A stretch of 64,000 bases of DNA from contig NC_065917.1 of assembly GCF_905147045.1 (NCBI RefSeq), positions 5,906,501 through 5,970,500 of the forward strand, given 5' to 3'. A program made the position numbers and the translations under genes. Below the pieces are notes generated by a model. It did no database searches and was not told the origin of the DNA. It was given only the letters and a program-made list of their open reading frames with translations. Source of the stretch: Nymphalis io. Its lineage: Eukaryota; Arthropoda; Insecta; Lepidoptera; Nymphalidae. Below, in pieces: positions 33,973 through 47,299 of the stretch; positions within the stretch are counted from its first letter, which is position 1; each line of letters opens with the position of its first letter.

Positions 33973-34860
33973 TACATACTATAGTCTTCCATCAACAGCA
34001 TTTTAGAAACAAAGAGTATGTTATACACAAATACACGTATGAAGTAATTTATGCTATGGGTAAATTTTTTTTTTTTTTTTTTTTGGGAAAAATGTGAAAT
34101 TGACCAAACTTGCTTCTTATTTTGGTGAGCATGGCTAGTTGTCTCTTTTACTCTTGACTAAAAACAGATACCTCCATTGCGTGGTTAGGAATTCAACGGT
34201 TTTGACACCAGCGGTAGCTCATGACAATGGTCTTGAGGAACCATTTCGCTCAATAATAATAAGTATGAGACATAGAGATACTGCATTGTAGAAAAATAAA
34301 CCTTAGAATTTAATTGCTTAACAGAAATATAAGGTTACATAGTTAGCTCCATTTCTTTACTGTATTGAGAAAATGTTGTTAAATTCGTTATTTTGTGATT
34401 AATTAATTCTTTTTAATTGCTATTTAATTTCTGTCTTAAAAGTATATTTTATATAATTTATAAATTTTTTTTGTTTTGTTTGTTTTTGAAATCAGTCGTT
34501 TTATTAGAACTCCACAAATATAGCCTTTACTTAGAAACAAGACCATTTCCATGCATTGGAACAGCGCACCGAAACCATTTCCAAAATTAAAAGATTTTTA
34601 TTTGTAATTTGTAGTCATCGAGATATTCAACGGGCTTGTGGGCGAGATGAGAATTAATCGCGAAACGAAACGAGATAAATGCTTTATGCTAGAACGAGAT
34701 GTAAGATATGTGCAAATGGTTTTAAAACCCATAAAATAATACACCAACCATCCATTTCACCATTGAGTGAACAAGCGTAATTATAGTTTATAATGGACAT
34801 ATAAAATTGCCGGTATATTCAATGTAAGAAATATTACAAGAATAACTGTTTACGACCACT
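33973..34860. repeat. Non-coding spacer, unit 2 copy of 5425-6316
   Basis: Poly-T run at about 34066-34084 (composition and length differ from unit 1), beta-like, delta, gamma. No gene. Confidence 0.75.
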
Positions 34861-35130
34861 ATGAGAAAAATCCTTATCGCCATAAAATTGGCATTGTTTT
34901 TGCGAAATGTCGCAATCTCTGGTGAAAAGCCTCACCATAATACTCCTATATGGAAGCGGGAGCAGAAACGTCTGGAAATGACTATACTATACTGGAAATT
35001 GTATAAATATAGTGAGGAGAAAGCGAGAGAGTATACTTATGAACATTGTAATGAGAGATTAGTATTCCCTTTTTTCAATCAAGGAAAAAATCTAAATACA
35101 ATGGTTACTTGTGAAAAAATTTCAACTTAG
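34861..35130 (+). CDS. Hypothetical 89-aa ORF, copy 4
   Basis: As at 6317, with one I-to-M change (EMTILYW). Unrecognised, probably a chance ORF. Confidence 0.25.
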   Translation: MRKILIAIKLALFLRNVAISGEKPHHNTPIWKREQKRLEMTILYWKLYKYSEEKAREYTYEHCNERLVFPFFNQGKNLNTMVTCEKIST

Positions 35131-35861
35131 TACTGGTGCTTTGTAAACACAACAAATACCGCAATGGAAATTAATTCAATATACTTCAACAGAAAACTTT
35201 GAAGTAGAAAAATTTAAATGGCGAATATGCGTTTTCAGTACCTAATATTTCGGACTGAGAGAACATCGACCCTCGTATACTAAGAGATCATTGAGGAAAG
35301 CCGATCAATTGGATGGACACTGTAATAACAATATTACGTTTACAAATGATTGTAAAGCGAGGCTAAGAAACGATATCGTCTATACTATAGAGTATACATC
35401 TCGATAACGTTCAGGAAGGATTCCGTCTTACCTAAGAATCTAAAACAGAGTTCTAGACGCCATGAAAGAGTCCAAATTCATAAATGTTTGACTAATATAC
35501 GTTTCAAGCCTGTTAAGATATTCAACGATTTTGTTCTCATTTGTAAATTTCAATAAAGTTTCCTGTCAATTTAGCAGCAATAGTATAACATAAAACCGTC
35601 ACATATACAATGTCCATCGATCGACGATCAAAAATTCTTAAAAACAACAAAACATAAATTCTTTTAATTTGCGAAGTTTCCGTCCCATTTTACAACGTTA
35701 AATAACGTACGATTTTAAACGGACGTGATGTTTGAAGACAAACGCATACGTCAAGTCTACCACTGACAGTATTTTCGACACAAAGAGTAAGTTATACACA
35801 CATACACATACGAAGTCATATATGCTTTGGGTAATTTGTTTTTTTTTTTTAAATGTGAAAC
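35131..35861. repeat. Non-coding spacer upstream of RTE copy B2
   Basis: Copy of 6587-7317. No gene. Confidence 0.75.
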
Positions 35862-37618
35862 AAAATCAACCGAGGACAAACTCCCCCAAGCCGACTGGTC
35901 TTCGTGGGGAAAAGAGACCACAACCTTCCAACAGAAAAGAATAGCAAACACCAAAAATCAACTATATATGTAGCAGTCCTCAATGTACTTACCCTGAAAC
36001 AAGAAGAAAATCTCACAGAATTAATTTATGCTTTAGACATCAAGTGAGAAGAATAGGAGAAAGTATTACTTCCCATGCAGACTACTTACTCTACCATATA
36101 GGAGAGACCCAAGGTCACCACGGGGTTGGATTTATTATTCAAAAACATATAACTGAGTGTATAGAAGAATTTGTAGGAATATCGGAGCGTATAGCAATAA
36201 TGAATCTGAAACTACAAGGATATAAAGAACCCTGGTCTATTGTACAAATATATACGCCTACAGAACAATCGAATTCAGAAACAATAGATACATTTTACCA
36301 TGATCTCAACAAGGCGATCCAAGAGAATACCCATAAAAATGTTATAGTAATGGGAGACTACAATGGTCAAATTGGAGCAAGGCGTTTAGGAGAAAACAAA
36401 ATACTAGGACCATTTACGTATAGTAACAAAACTAGGAGTAGAAAGGGAGATAAAATTACCAACTTCGCTCTAGAAAACAACCTAAAAATCTTAAATACTA
36501 TGTTCAAGAAAAATAAAAAAACATGTGGACCTGGGTCTCGCCTGACGGAAAACAAAAAACCAAATTGATTTTATAATGACTAACAGACCAAGTTACTTCA
36601 AGAACTTCAACGGTATCAATAAATTAAACTTCAACACCAATCATAGACTGATCAGAGCAGAGCTAACTGGAAAGCAACCAAAAAAGCCTAGACCAAGACA
36701 AAGCCTCGGAAGCGCAAAGTTCGGAAAACATCAGATAGAAAATCTAACAACCGTCCTGAGGGACAAATTCATTCACAGATTTTAAATACAACACTGAGGA
36801 CTTAGGAGTACAAGAAAAATATAACTGGATGGAGAATAATATTAAAACACAGGCACAACTCATTGCAAGTACTAAAACCGAACAAAAAAAATGGTTAACA
36901 ACAAATACCTACAACTAACTACTCGAAGATAAAAACCACTTAATCAGCAAAAGACAAACACATGACAGAGGGAAACAGATTGCCAAAATTAGTAATGAAA
37001 TTAAAAATACAACAAAGAAAAATAGAAACCAAAGCAGAACTGAAACTATAGAAAAGTATATATCCAAAACAGGAGGAGTCAAAAAAGTCTATAAAGAATT
37101 GACAAAGCTAAAGGACTGGATGGTAAAAATGAAAAACGACAGTGGGAAATGGAAACATCGCAGAGCCGACATCCTAGAATTGACAGAAACTTCAGACATT
37201 CTCAATATCCTTCACGCCGAAGCCGAGAAGGCTATGGATACTCATAGGCAAGATAAAGCTCCAGGACCTGAAGGAAACGAGATACTAAAACATAGCAAGG
37301 AAGTCTTAATACCGGTCCTCACAAACATATTTAATGATATCTTAATCACCGAAATTATTTCCCAGCAGTGGACAGAGTCTAACATTATAGTGTATAAGAA
37401 AGGAGACAAATATGACATCGGAAACTATCGCCTTATTAGCCTTATGTCAAACATATATAAAATTTTTGCCATGATTATACTAAAAGGAATTGAAAGAACC
37501 CTAGACGAACACCAACCTATCGAGCAGGCAGGATTCCGTAAAGATTACTCAGTGATCGACCATATCTACGTAGTGCGCCAAGTTTTAGAGAAGTACAACG
37601 AATACCAACTCAACATAC
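35862..37618 (+). pseudogene. RTE-type LINE fragment B2 (uninterrupted)
   Basis: Copy of A2. Endonuclease frame 36044-36568, NHRLIRAEL frame 36576-36785, RT-start frame 37099 onward. Same disabling lesions and same 3' cut before the RT catalytic core. Confidence 0.85.
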
Positions 37619-39691
37619 TACCTTGTATCTCTACAAATATAGCCTTCACTTAGAAACAGGACCATGTCTATGCAATGGAATAGCGCACCGAAAACCGAGA
37701 AAAATGCTTTATGCTAGAGCGAGATGTAAGATATGTGCAAATGGTTTTTATAACCATAAAATAAAACATCATGGTAAAAAGTGATGAAAAGTGGTGGAAC
37801 TGGTGAAAACTGGTCAACTGGTGGCTATTGAAAAGTCTCACCACAATACTCCTTTCCTCAATTGCTTCTTATTTTGGCAAGCATGGCTAGTTGTCTCTTT
37901 TACACTTGACTAAGAACAGATACATCCACATTCTACACGTCCATCGGGTGTGATAACTTCAACGGTTTAGATGTCAGTAGTGGCGACTGACAATGGCGTT
38001 GTATTGATCGAAAGCGATCATCAATAATTCATAATTAAAAAGATATTTTTTTAAAGTTGAAAACTATATCTTTTACATTTCTTATATACTCAATCTCGCA
38101 AATGTAAATGTTAGGAGTCGCTCAAAAATTATTCCGCCAACAATTCAGGGCGTTAAAGAACGTTCTAGACGCCATGAAAGAGTCCAAATTCATAAATGTT
38201 TGACTAATATACCTTCCAAGTCTGGTAATATATTCAACGATTTTGTTCTCATGTGTAAACTTCAATAAAGCCTCCTCTCAATCTCCCCTCGGCATATATA
38301 CTACGGGTAAATTGTTTTTTTTTTTTTGGAAAAATGTGAAATTGATCAAACTTGCTTCTTATATTGATGAGCATGGTTAATTGTCTCTTTTACTCTTGAC
38401 TAATAACAGCTACATCCATTGCGCGGTTAGGAGTTCAACGGTTTTGACATCAGTGGTAGCTAATGGCAATGGTCTTGAGGAACAAATTCAATAATAATAA
38501 GTTTGAGACATAGAGATACTGTGTCGTAGAAAAACTAATCTCGAGAATTCAATTGCTTAAGAAAAATGTAAGGTTAGCTCCATATATACCCTAATAATAA
38601 AAGTAAAAGCCATAAAAATGTACATGTTAGGAAGCGTTCAGAACTTATTCCTACAACAATACAATAATAAAAGAACGTTCTAGACGGCATGAAGGAGTCC
38701 TAATCCAAATGTTTGAATATTATAGTACATAATTACACGATGACTCCAAATAATGTTAAAAATACTGTTTAGAATCCACAATATCTAAACTAATATTATA
38801 AAGAGGTAAAGTTTGTGAGATTGTAGGGGGTAATATCTGGGTGATTAACCCGGAAAATGAAAAGACTTTTTCGTAGTAGTGGGATTTGCAAAGTAAGTCG
38901 GTGAAAAAATGGTCGAACGAAAAGGTTTCTTACGAACGCTGCCTTTACGATGGGAGACGTATGATTGAGTTCTAAAGAAAAGTTGTAAACTTGGTAATGC
39001 CGACAAAAAAAGTCAGCGACAGCATATGGCTAACTTTTATATTTAAGCCACAAAAAGTAGTTTTTAAGTTAAAAAAATAATTTGAATCGTTAGGTCATGT
39101 TTATTGTTCACATAATCAACAATTATGATTTTTTATCAAAATAAGTAAACTTATCGTCTCAAGTGTTTAAAACAAAAGTCTTTTCCCTTTTACTGCATAT
39201 AATTTGGACGAATATTTATATACATATTCATATACAGTTTGTTTTTGGTTGCATTGTTCAAGAGATAATTTAAAATATCAAACTCGCGAGATAACTTTAT
39301 TAATGTTCGGTCAATCGATCACAAGTACAAATGTTTACCACCCAACGAGGTTGTGTGAACTTGGCACCCGACTTTTGAAAATGGATTTTTTTCTTTTTGA
39401 TTCTTATAGATTCGTATGTACTTGATTTTTTTCGTTTGTTCTAAAATTGGAGGACATCGAAAACAACTCATCCCCCGGTTTTGTCGGGGGATACTTAAAA
39501 TGAATAGTTGATTCTTGAACCGAATCGTTTGTAGTTGATTGTAGTGGAAAAAAATACCAGCGATTATACTATTGATGGGGTTGAATGGTAAATCTGGGTC
39601 AACTCGAACATGAAAGAGTCCAAATCCATAAATGTTTGACTAATATACCTTTCAAGTCTGCTAAGATATTCAACGATCTTGTTCCCAGATA
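37619..39691. repeat. Long non-coding spacer, unit 2 copy of 9075-11147
   Basis: Gamma, beta, alpha, second beta-like module, the unassigned 10.26-11.06 kb block, and the ATCCCCC/GGGGGAT hairpin at 39470-39492. No gene recognised. Confidence 0.7.
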
Positions 39692-39976
39692 AGTTGATAA
39701 ATATCAAACACCAATATGTCCACCATTAACAAAAACATACTTTTTTATACCAACATTTAGTAAAAAAAACGAAAGGTTCTAAAAGTTTTCAATATAAAAT
39801 ATGTACATTATTTGCTTTAAAAACCACAAGTAAACTTCCTTTTTTTTTAATATGTCCAAACCGTGAAATCAAAGCCACCCGTTCGGTTAATATGGCGGTT
39901 ATTATTGTTTGAATTAATGACTGACTTCGTTTAGCTCTGTGATTTACTTTAATGTTAATTAGTTTTACTAATAAAT

Positions 39977-41742
39977 ATGGAAAATAAAGTTAAATATGTT
40001 GACTCTAACAAAACCAGAAAAAAAAAGTAACATAAAGACGCAGCAGAAGAATACAGAGAAAAATCAAAAATTGTAAGTCAAACTTTAATATTTCTTAACT
40101 AAACGTAAAATAGTCGCAGGGCTACCACTCCTTTTGCAAATTTTTAATAAACTATTTTTATTTTTTAATTCCTACTATTAGTTCACGCCCTTCCTATTTT
40201 TTAATCGTTAATAAAATACTTTTTATTCATCCACTCCATTTGTTCCAATATAATCTCGGATACAGTTAGTATTGGTTTAAGTAATTTTTATAGAATTTAA
40301 GTATTTAACTTAATTCCTTGTTTCAGATATTCTGCAGCTGGTTTACCTAAAAGGCATCAAATTTTTGCATAAAGGTATCAAATTTAAGGCATCAAAATAT
40401 AAAATGTCTGTCGCTCGCAAACCAGGACCTTTTTTATTTTCATAAACGACTGTTTCGAAATATTTCTAAAGTCGCACAAGACAATTAAATAATTAAGCAT
40501 ATTGTCTTTACGAGAACAAGTTCCTGGTCTCGTCATAATTTCATTTGATTGTGAGAAAAATCTGGCCCTGCCTAAAATACCTGACCAATCAACATACAAA
40601 AATTCACGCGCACCCATGACTACCAAGAACATTCATGTACATTTGGACTGAAGATGTGGAGGCAAAAGGTTCAAATGAGATTTGCTCCGCACTGTATCAC
40701 TGTACGAATTCTATGGACATGAATGGAGTGAGTCGACTAAGGTTAATGTCAGACGGCTGCGGAGGCCAAAATAAAAACTTACTTACTATATGTATGCTTA
40801 TGAAATGGCTTTTAGAAACCACGAAAAATATGAAGTATGTTGAAATGATATTTCCCGTGACCAGACACTCGTTCTTACCCTCGGACAGAGTTTTCGCCTA
40901 CAATGAAAACATAATAAAGAAAAAAGAGAATATAATTAATCCAGGTGATAATGAACAAATTAATAGTGAACATGCAATTTTTCATAAACTAGCGACGGAA
41001 GTACCTATATATGACTGGAAAAAGCAAAGAATTTCTCAAAAACACTCAAAGTTGGCATTTCCAAAAAAGCAAGTGCAAAAGAATTTTATTCCAAAAAGTA
41101 AATCGTTCTGTAGTCCATGTTCGCGGTGAAGTTTCATATAGAAATGATATTCGATGTAGCAAATCTTTGACAAAACGTGGAAAGAGATTAAACGATCTAA
41201 ATTTAGTTACTATATCAGTCCGAGTTCCTATTAAAGCTGCCAAATTAAGCGATGTCAAAAATCTTTTGATAAAACATTATGGAGACGAATGACAGGCCTG
41301 TGAAGGACTTTCTTATTATAAAAATATTTTCACTAGTGTCGACAATAGCGCAGTGACCAATGATTCAGAAAATGAAAGTGTCTGAGACCCTGAGTTTACT
41401 GGTGGTAGGGCTTTGTGCAAGCCCGTCTGGGTAGGTACCACCCACTCATCAGATATTCTACCACAAAACAGCAATACTTGATATTGTTGTGTTCCGGTTT
41501 GAAGGGTGAGTGAGCCAGTGTAATTACAGGCACAAGGGACATAAAATCTTAGTTCCCAAGGTTGGTGGCGCATTGGCTATAAGCGATGGTTGACATTTCT
41601 TACAATGCCAATGTCTAAGGGCGTTTGGTGACCACTTACCATCAGGTGGCCCAAATGCTCGTCCACCTTCCTATTCTAAAAAAAAAAAAAAAAAAAAAAA
41701 AACAAAGATATAGAAAATGAAGAAATTACCGATTTTGTTTAA
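39977..41742 (+). pseudogene. Degenerate SDGCGGQNKN/DUF7869-like gene, unit 2
   Basis: Same exon 1 with in-frame TAA, GT-AG intron, frameshift and TGA-for-Trp lesions as unit 1. One visible amino-acid difference: NEQINSE instead of NEKINSE near 40955. Shared lesions mean inactivation preceded the duplication. Confidence 0.75.
41398..41706 (+). mobile_element. Lepidopteran SINE (Metulj-like), unit 2
   Basis: Same insertion as 12854-13152, with a longer A-rich tail (about 41678-41706) and few substitutions. Confidence 0.85.
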
Positions 41743-42620
41743 CTATTCTTTTTTACTAACTAAACTTTGTTACTAATTATTTTGAGACTGTGATTCTGAT
41801 TGTAACTGAATTGTGATTTTAGCCATTTAAGTATCTAGTATAATTCAAGAATAGAATATAAATATAAACATTTTTTTTATTCCACAGCTCTAGTAGTGTT
41901 AGCCGTAACACCATTATGACGTCATCAGTATTTTGATCAAAATCTAATATGTCCGATTATGACTTTTTTTCAAAGACAAATATGTCTACTGTTTTATTTC
42001 AAAATCCAACATGTCCAAACCAGTTTTTACGATTTTGATAAGATTGAACGTAATGCGTTATATTTTTATGCAATTTGGGATACATATTATAAAATTAAGG
42101 TAAATCGAACATTAAAATTTACGGAATAACAAAGTCTGGATCTGCAAACAACTTTATGGGTTTACCTCTTTATCAATTATCTAGGACATGTTGACGTTTG
42201 ATGTTTATCAACTAATATACACTCGTAACAATTAGTTATAATTAAATGATGACCCCAAATAATATTAAAAATAGGGTAAACGTACAACTTTAAATGTCGC
42301 GAGTCCTCGTCGAGTCTTAAACTATTCCGCGAACAATTTATGAAGTAAAATAACGTAAAGCTGCGTATAAATTGCCTGCGCGTACGTGGATAATATACGT
42401 TCTATGTAGGTACATAGATTATTTAATTTTATTTTATTAAGGACCATCGGCAGTCACCATACTTTTACATGTAATAAAAAAACAAACACATTCAACTTAC
42501 ACAAAATATGCGACTTTTAAATTATATTATAATAATAAAAATAAATTTGTTTAAGTACTTTTGTTTATTTTAATACACATTAATTTATTGGGTTTTTGTA
42601 ATTATAAATTGATTTAATAA

Positions 42621-42673
42621 CAATAATATACATGCTAAAACAAGATCTGCTTGTTTTAGCATGTATATTATTG
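42621..42673. repeat. Perfect inverted repeat, 24-bp arms, unit 2
   Basis: Identical to 14067-14119: exact arms around ATCTG. Confidence 0.85.
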
Positions 42674-43324
42674 TACTAGCGAGCACAAATTGAAGACTGA
42701 AATACGTCCCAAATTGGGCCGTTACTATTTCGAGTATTATTCTGTATCAAGAAAGGTGACCAGCATGACAGCTGATAATAAATAATAAAAATGACGTCCG
42801 CTGTCAACACAAGCTTCAATGAATGACGTGAAAATAAATAGTACCCAGGGGATCTCAGACCACATATGAATGCTTAAAATTGTTTGTTTATTTATATTTA
42901 AAGATAGTAAATATTTTTTGTTCCGATTGACATATTGAAAGATTATAAATTGAAGTTGAAAAAAAAACGATCGAATCTACTAAAATATATGTACTATTCT
43001 TAAGTAGTACAAATCATTTCACTAGTACCCATACCCTATATACGCTTATATACATCACTAAATAAAACATAGTTTTCTTGTGTAGTACATATGCATTTCT
43101 TATATACAACATTACTTTGATCAGCTCGAGCTCGAGTAATAAAAGAATGAAACACACCAAAAAAAAAGCTTTTATTTTAAAAAACAATTAAAAAAACATA
43201 ACTAATAGCCATTTATATTTATAATGTCAATACATACTTAATAGGAAAATCAAAACATAAAAACAAAAACGTTTAACTTAAAGCTTAATACAAGAGTGAG
43301 GACGATATAACCCGCACGCGGTCA

Positions 43325-43410
43325 GTGTCCCAGTGCGAGTGCTGTTTAATTACTCGATAGCTTTGTCGTCAACTGCGATTTGTATGGAATGAAAACAGCG
43401 CCATCTAGTA
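43325..43410. mobile_element. Truncated palindromic MITE-like element, unit 2
   Basis: Copy of 14771-14856, right terminal repeat missing. Confidence 0.55.
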
Positions 43411-44205
43411 ACCGCCTTCTTTTTATATTATTACTCTTTTAGGCGGGAAATTGTTATCTGTCAGAGTAAGATATACACGTGATAAGTAAATTATTTTCAT
43501 CACTTAATTATGTAATTTGATTTGTTTCATTCGTGTATTGATAAAATGTCGTTAAATTCATTATTTTGTTGTTAATTACTTCTTTTTAATTGCTATTTCA
43601 CTTTTGTCTTAAAAGTATATTTTATATAATTTATAAATTTGTTTTTTAAATCAACAACAACACACAGCAAACAACAAACGGACGAAAACGAATATGATAC
43701 ATATTCGTAACAATTATATATCGAGAAATTCAACTAATTCGTAGACTACACGAAATAGCGTAAGCTAGAGCGGGAAGGCCTTATACACCGGCTGTGCATA
43801 AACGAACGACAAAAGCTGCTCACGTCGACCGAACAGAATTCTAGAAAGATCGAATTCACTGGACAGTTTCAATTGATTAGACAATATTGAGCCGCGTGAA
43901 GTGACTCAAGTTACTTTACACACGTCTCGTTCTATTGTACTTGGTGATGATGATAAAGTAATCATCGTTCGTTTCATTGTATTCAAGGTCGATGGCGAAT
44001 GAATCAAGCGTGACATTTGAGCGCGCGGTCGTACGGAGATATGAGTCAGAGTCGAGTGACGGAATTTATCTTATACGTTTGAAAACCGTTTCCAAAATTA
44101 CACGATTTATATGTCAAAATAGTCATCGAGGTATTCAACAGACTTGTGAGTGAGATGAGAATCGTGAGATGAAACGAAAAAAATGCTTACGCTAGAATGA
44201 GAAAT

Positions 44206-44333
44206 AATAATAATAATAATGTCCTCCAGACCGATTTTTGCCACGGCGGTCAATCTCAAGAGAGAATAGCCAACTATGCAGGAGATATTATAGTTTTTGA
44301 GACACAGGTGCACTCTCTATTCCCTAACTCTAT
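44206..44333 (-). mobile_element. Retroposed fragment with 10-bp target-site duplication, unit 2
   Basis: Copy of 15652-15779, flanked by AATGAGAAAT at 44196-44205 and 44334-44343. Confidence 0.75.
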
Positions 44334-44343
44334 AATGAGAAAT

Positions 44344-45944
44344 ATAATTTGCACAAATGGTTTTAATACCCATAAAATAATACACCAACCATCCACTTCA
44401 CCATGAGTGAACAAGTTTCATTATAGTTTATAATGGACATAAAAAATTGCCGGTATATTTAATGTAAGAAACATCACAAGTTAAACAGTTTACGATCACT
44501 ATGAGAAAAATCTAGCAATCCTGGTGAAAAGTGATGAAAAGTGGTGGAACTGGTGAAAAGTGGCTATTGAAAAGTCTCACCACAATACTCCTTTCCTCAA
44601 TTGCTTCTTATTTTGGCAAGCATGGCTAGTTGTCTCTTTTACTCTTGACTAAGAACAGATACATTCACATTCTACACGTCCATCGGGTGTGATAACTTCA
44701 ACGGTTTTGATGTCAGTAGTGGCGACTGACAATGGCGTTGTATTGATCGAAAGCGATCTTCAATAATTCATAAATAAAAACATATTTTTAAAGTTGAAAA
44801 CTATATCTTTTACATTTCTTATATACTCAATCTCGCAAATGTAAATGTTGGGAGACGCTCAGAAATTATTATGCCAACAATTAAGGCCGTTAATGAACGT
44901 TCTAGACGCCACGAAAGAGTCCAAATTCATAAATGTTTGACTAATATACCTTTCAAGTCTGCTAAGATATTCAACGATCTTGTTCCCAGATATACACTCG
45001 TAACAATTATTTATAATTAAATGGTGACCCCAAATAATATTAAAAATAGGATAAACGTACAACTTTAAATGTCACAAGTCGTCCTCGAGTCTGAAATTAT
45101 TCCGCGAACAGTTTATGAAGTAAAATAACGTAAAGCTGCGTATAAATTGCCTGCGCGTACGTGGCGAACATACATTCTATGTAGGTACATAGATCATATT
45201 ACAATAATAAAAATAAATTTGTTTAAGTAACGATACTATTGTTTATTTTAATACACATCACTTTATTGGGTTTCTGTTATTATAAATTGTTTTAATAACA
45301 ATAACAAAACGTGTTAAAACAAGCAGATACTAGAGAGCACACATTGAAGACAGAAATACGTCCCAAATTGGGACATTACTATTTCGAGTATTAGTCTGTA
45401 TCGAGCAAAACGACGAGCATGACAGCTGATAATAAAAAATTAAAATGCCGTTCTCTGTATACATAAGCTTCACAATGAATGACGCGCAAATAAATAGAAC
45501 ACGAAAGATCTCATACCACATGTGAATGCCTAAAATTGTTTATTTATTTAAAGACGATAAATATTTTTTGTTCCGAGTGACATATTTGAAGATTATAAAT
45601 TAAAGTTGAAAAAAAAAACGGTCGAATCTATCAAAGTATACTATTCTCAAGTAGTACAAATTCATTTCACTTTCATTCAGTATCTATAGACTACATACTC
45701 TTTTATACAACATCACTTTGATCAGTTCCAGCTCGAGTAATATAAAAATAAAACAGAATAAAAAAAACATTTATTTAAAAAAACAAGAAAAAAAACATAA
45801 CTAGTAGACATTTATATTTATAATGTCAATACATACTTAATAGGAAAATCAAAATATAAACACAAAAACGTTTAACTTAAAGCTAAGAAGTAAAGAATAC
45901 AACGTTAATACAAGAGTGAGGACGATATAACCCGCACGCGATCA
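44344..45944. repeat. Non-coding spacer, unit 2 copy of 15790-17390
   Basis: Gamma, beta, alpha, epsilon. No gene. Confidence 0.75.
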
Positions 45945-46051
45945 GTGTCCCAGTGCGAGTGTAGTTTAACTACTCGATAGCGTTGTCGTCAACTGCGATT
46001 GGTATGGAATGAAAACAGCGCCATCTAGTGACTACTACTCGCACTAGACAC
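45945..46051. mobile_element. Palindromic MITE-like element, internally deleted, unit 2
   Basis: Copy of 17391-17497, with the GCGCCATCTAGTG core at 46018-46030. Confidence 0.6.
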
Positions 46052-47299
46052 ACCAAAAAGCTCCATACGTGGTCGTATTAAAACTCTCCAAAGATAGCCT
46101 TTACTTAGAAACAGAATTCATATCCATGTCACACATATTTGTACCAATCATCTATCGAGGTATTCAACGGATTGTCCGGAGTTTACTTATACGTTTAAAA
46201 ACCGTTTCCAAAATTAAACGATTCTTATATGTCACAATATTCTATCGAGATATTCAACGGGCTTGTGAGAAACGAGAAAAATGCTTTACGCTAGAGCGAG
46301 ATGTAAAATATGCGCAAATGGTTTTTAATACCCATAAAATAATACACCAACCATCCATTTCACCATGAGTGAACAAGCGTAATTATAGTTTATAATGGAC
46401 ATATAAAATTGCCGGTATATTCAATGTAAGAAATATTACAAGAATAACTGTTTACGACCACTATGAGAAAAATCCTTATCGCCATAAAATTGGCATTGTT
46501 TTTGCGAAATGTCGCAATCTCTGGTGAAAAGCCTCACCATAATACTCCTATATGGAAGCGGTACTGTAGTACTGGTGCTTTGTAAACACAACAAATACCG
46601 CAATGGAAATTAATTCAATATACTTCAACAGAAAACTTTGAAGTAGAAAAATTTAAATGGCGAATATGCGTTTTCAGTACCTAATATTTGGGACTGAGAG
46701 AACATCGACCCTCGAATACTAAGAGATCATTGAGAAAAGCCGATCAATTGGATGGACACTGCAATAACAATATTACGTTTACAAATGATTGTAAAGCGAG
46801 GCTAAGAAACGATATCCTCTATACGATAGAGTATACATCTCGATAACGTTCAGGAACGATTCCGTCTTACCTAAGAATCTAAAACAGAGTTCTAGACGCC
46901 AAGAAAAAGTCCAAATTCATAAATGTTTGACTAATATGCGTTTCAAGCCTGTTAAGATATTCAACGATTTTGTTCTTATTTGTAAATTTCAATAAAGTTT
47001 CCTGTCAATTTAGCAGCAATAGTATAACATAAAACCGTCACATATACAATGTCCATCGATCGACGATCAAAAATTCTTAAAAACAACAAAACATAAATTC
47101 TTTTAATTTGCGAAGTTTCCGTCCCAATTTACAACGTTAAATAACGTACGATTTTTAACGGACGTGATGTTTGAAGACAAACGCATACGTCAAGTCTACC
47201 ACTGACAGTATTTTCGACACAAAGAGTAAGTTATACACACATACACATACGAAGTCATATATGCTTTGGGTAATTTGTTTTTTTTTTTAAATGTGAAAC
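46052..47299. repeat. Non-coding spacer with deleted 89-aa ORF, unit 2
   Basis: Copy of 17498-18746, same ~165-bp deletion in the ORF near 46560. One base shorter at GCGTTTCAAGCC. No gene. Confidence 0.75.

Larger units (their letters stand above)
39692..42213 (+). mobile_element. TIR DNA transposon with DUF7869-like gene, unit 2
   Basis: Copy of 11148-13659, with the same TIRs and the same junctions (CCCAGATA left, ATATACACTCG right). It is ten bases longer, almost entirely from the SINE poly-A. Few substitutions. Confidence 0.85.
42214..44195. repeat. Non-coding spacer, unit 2 copy of 13660-15641
   Basis: Epsilon variant, perfect inverted repeat at 42621-42673, truncated palindromic element at 43325-43410, delta, and the unique stretch around 43700-44080. 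No gene. Confidence 0.65.
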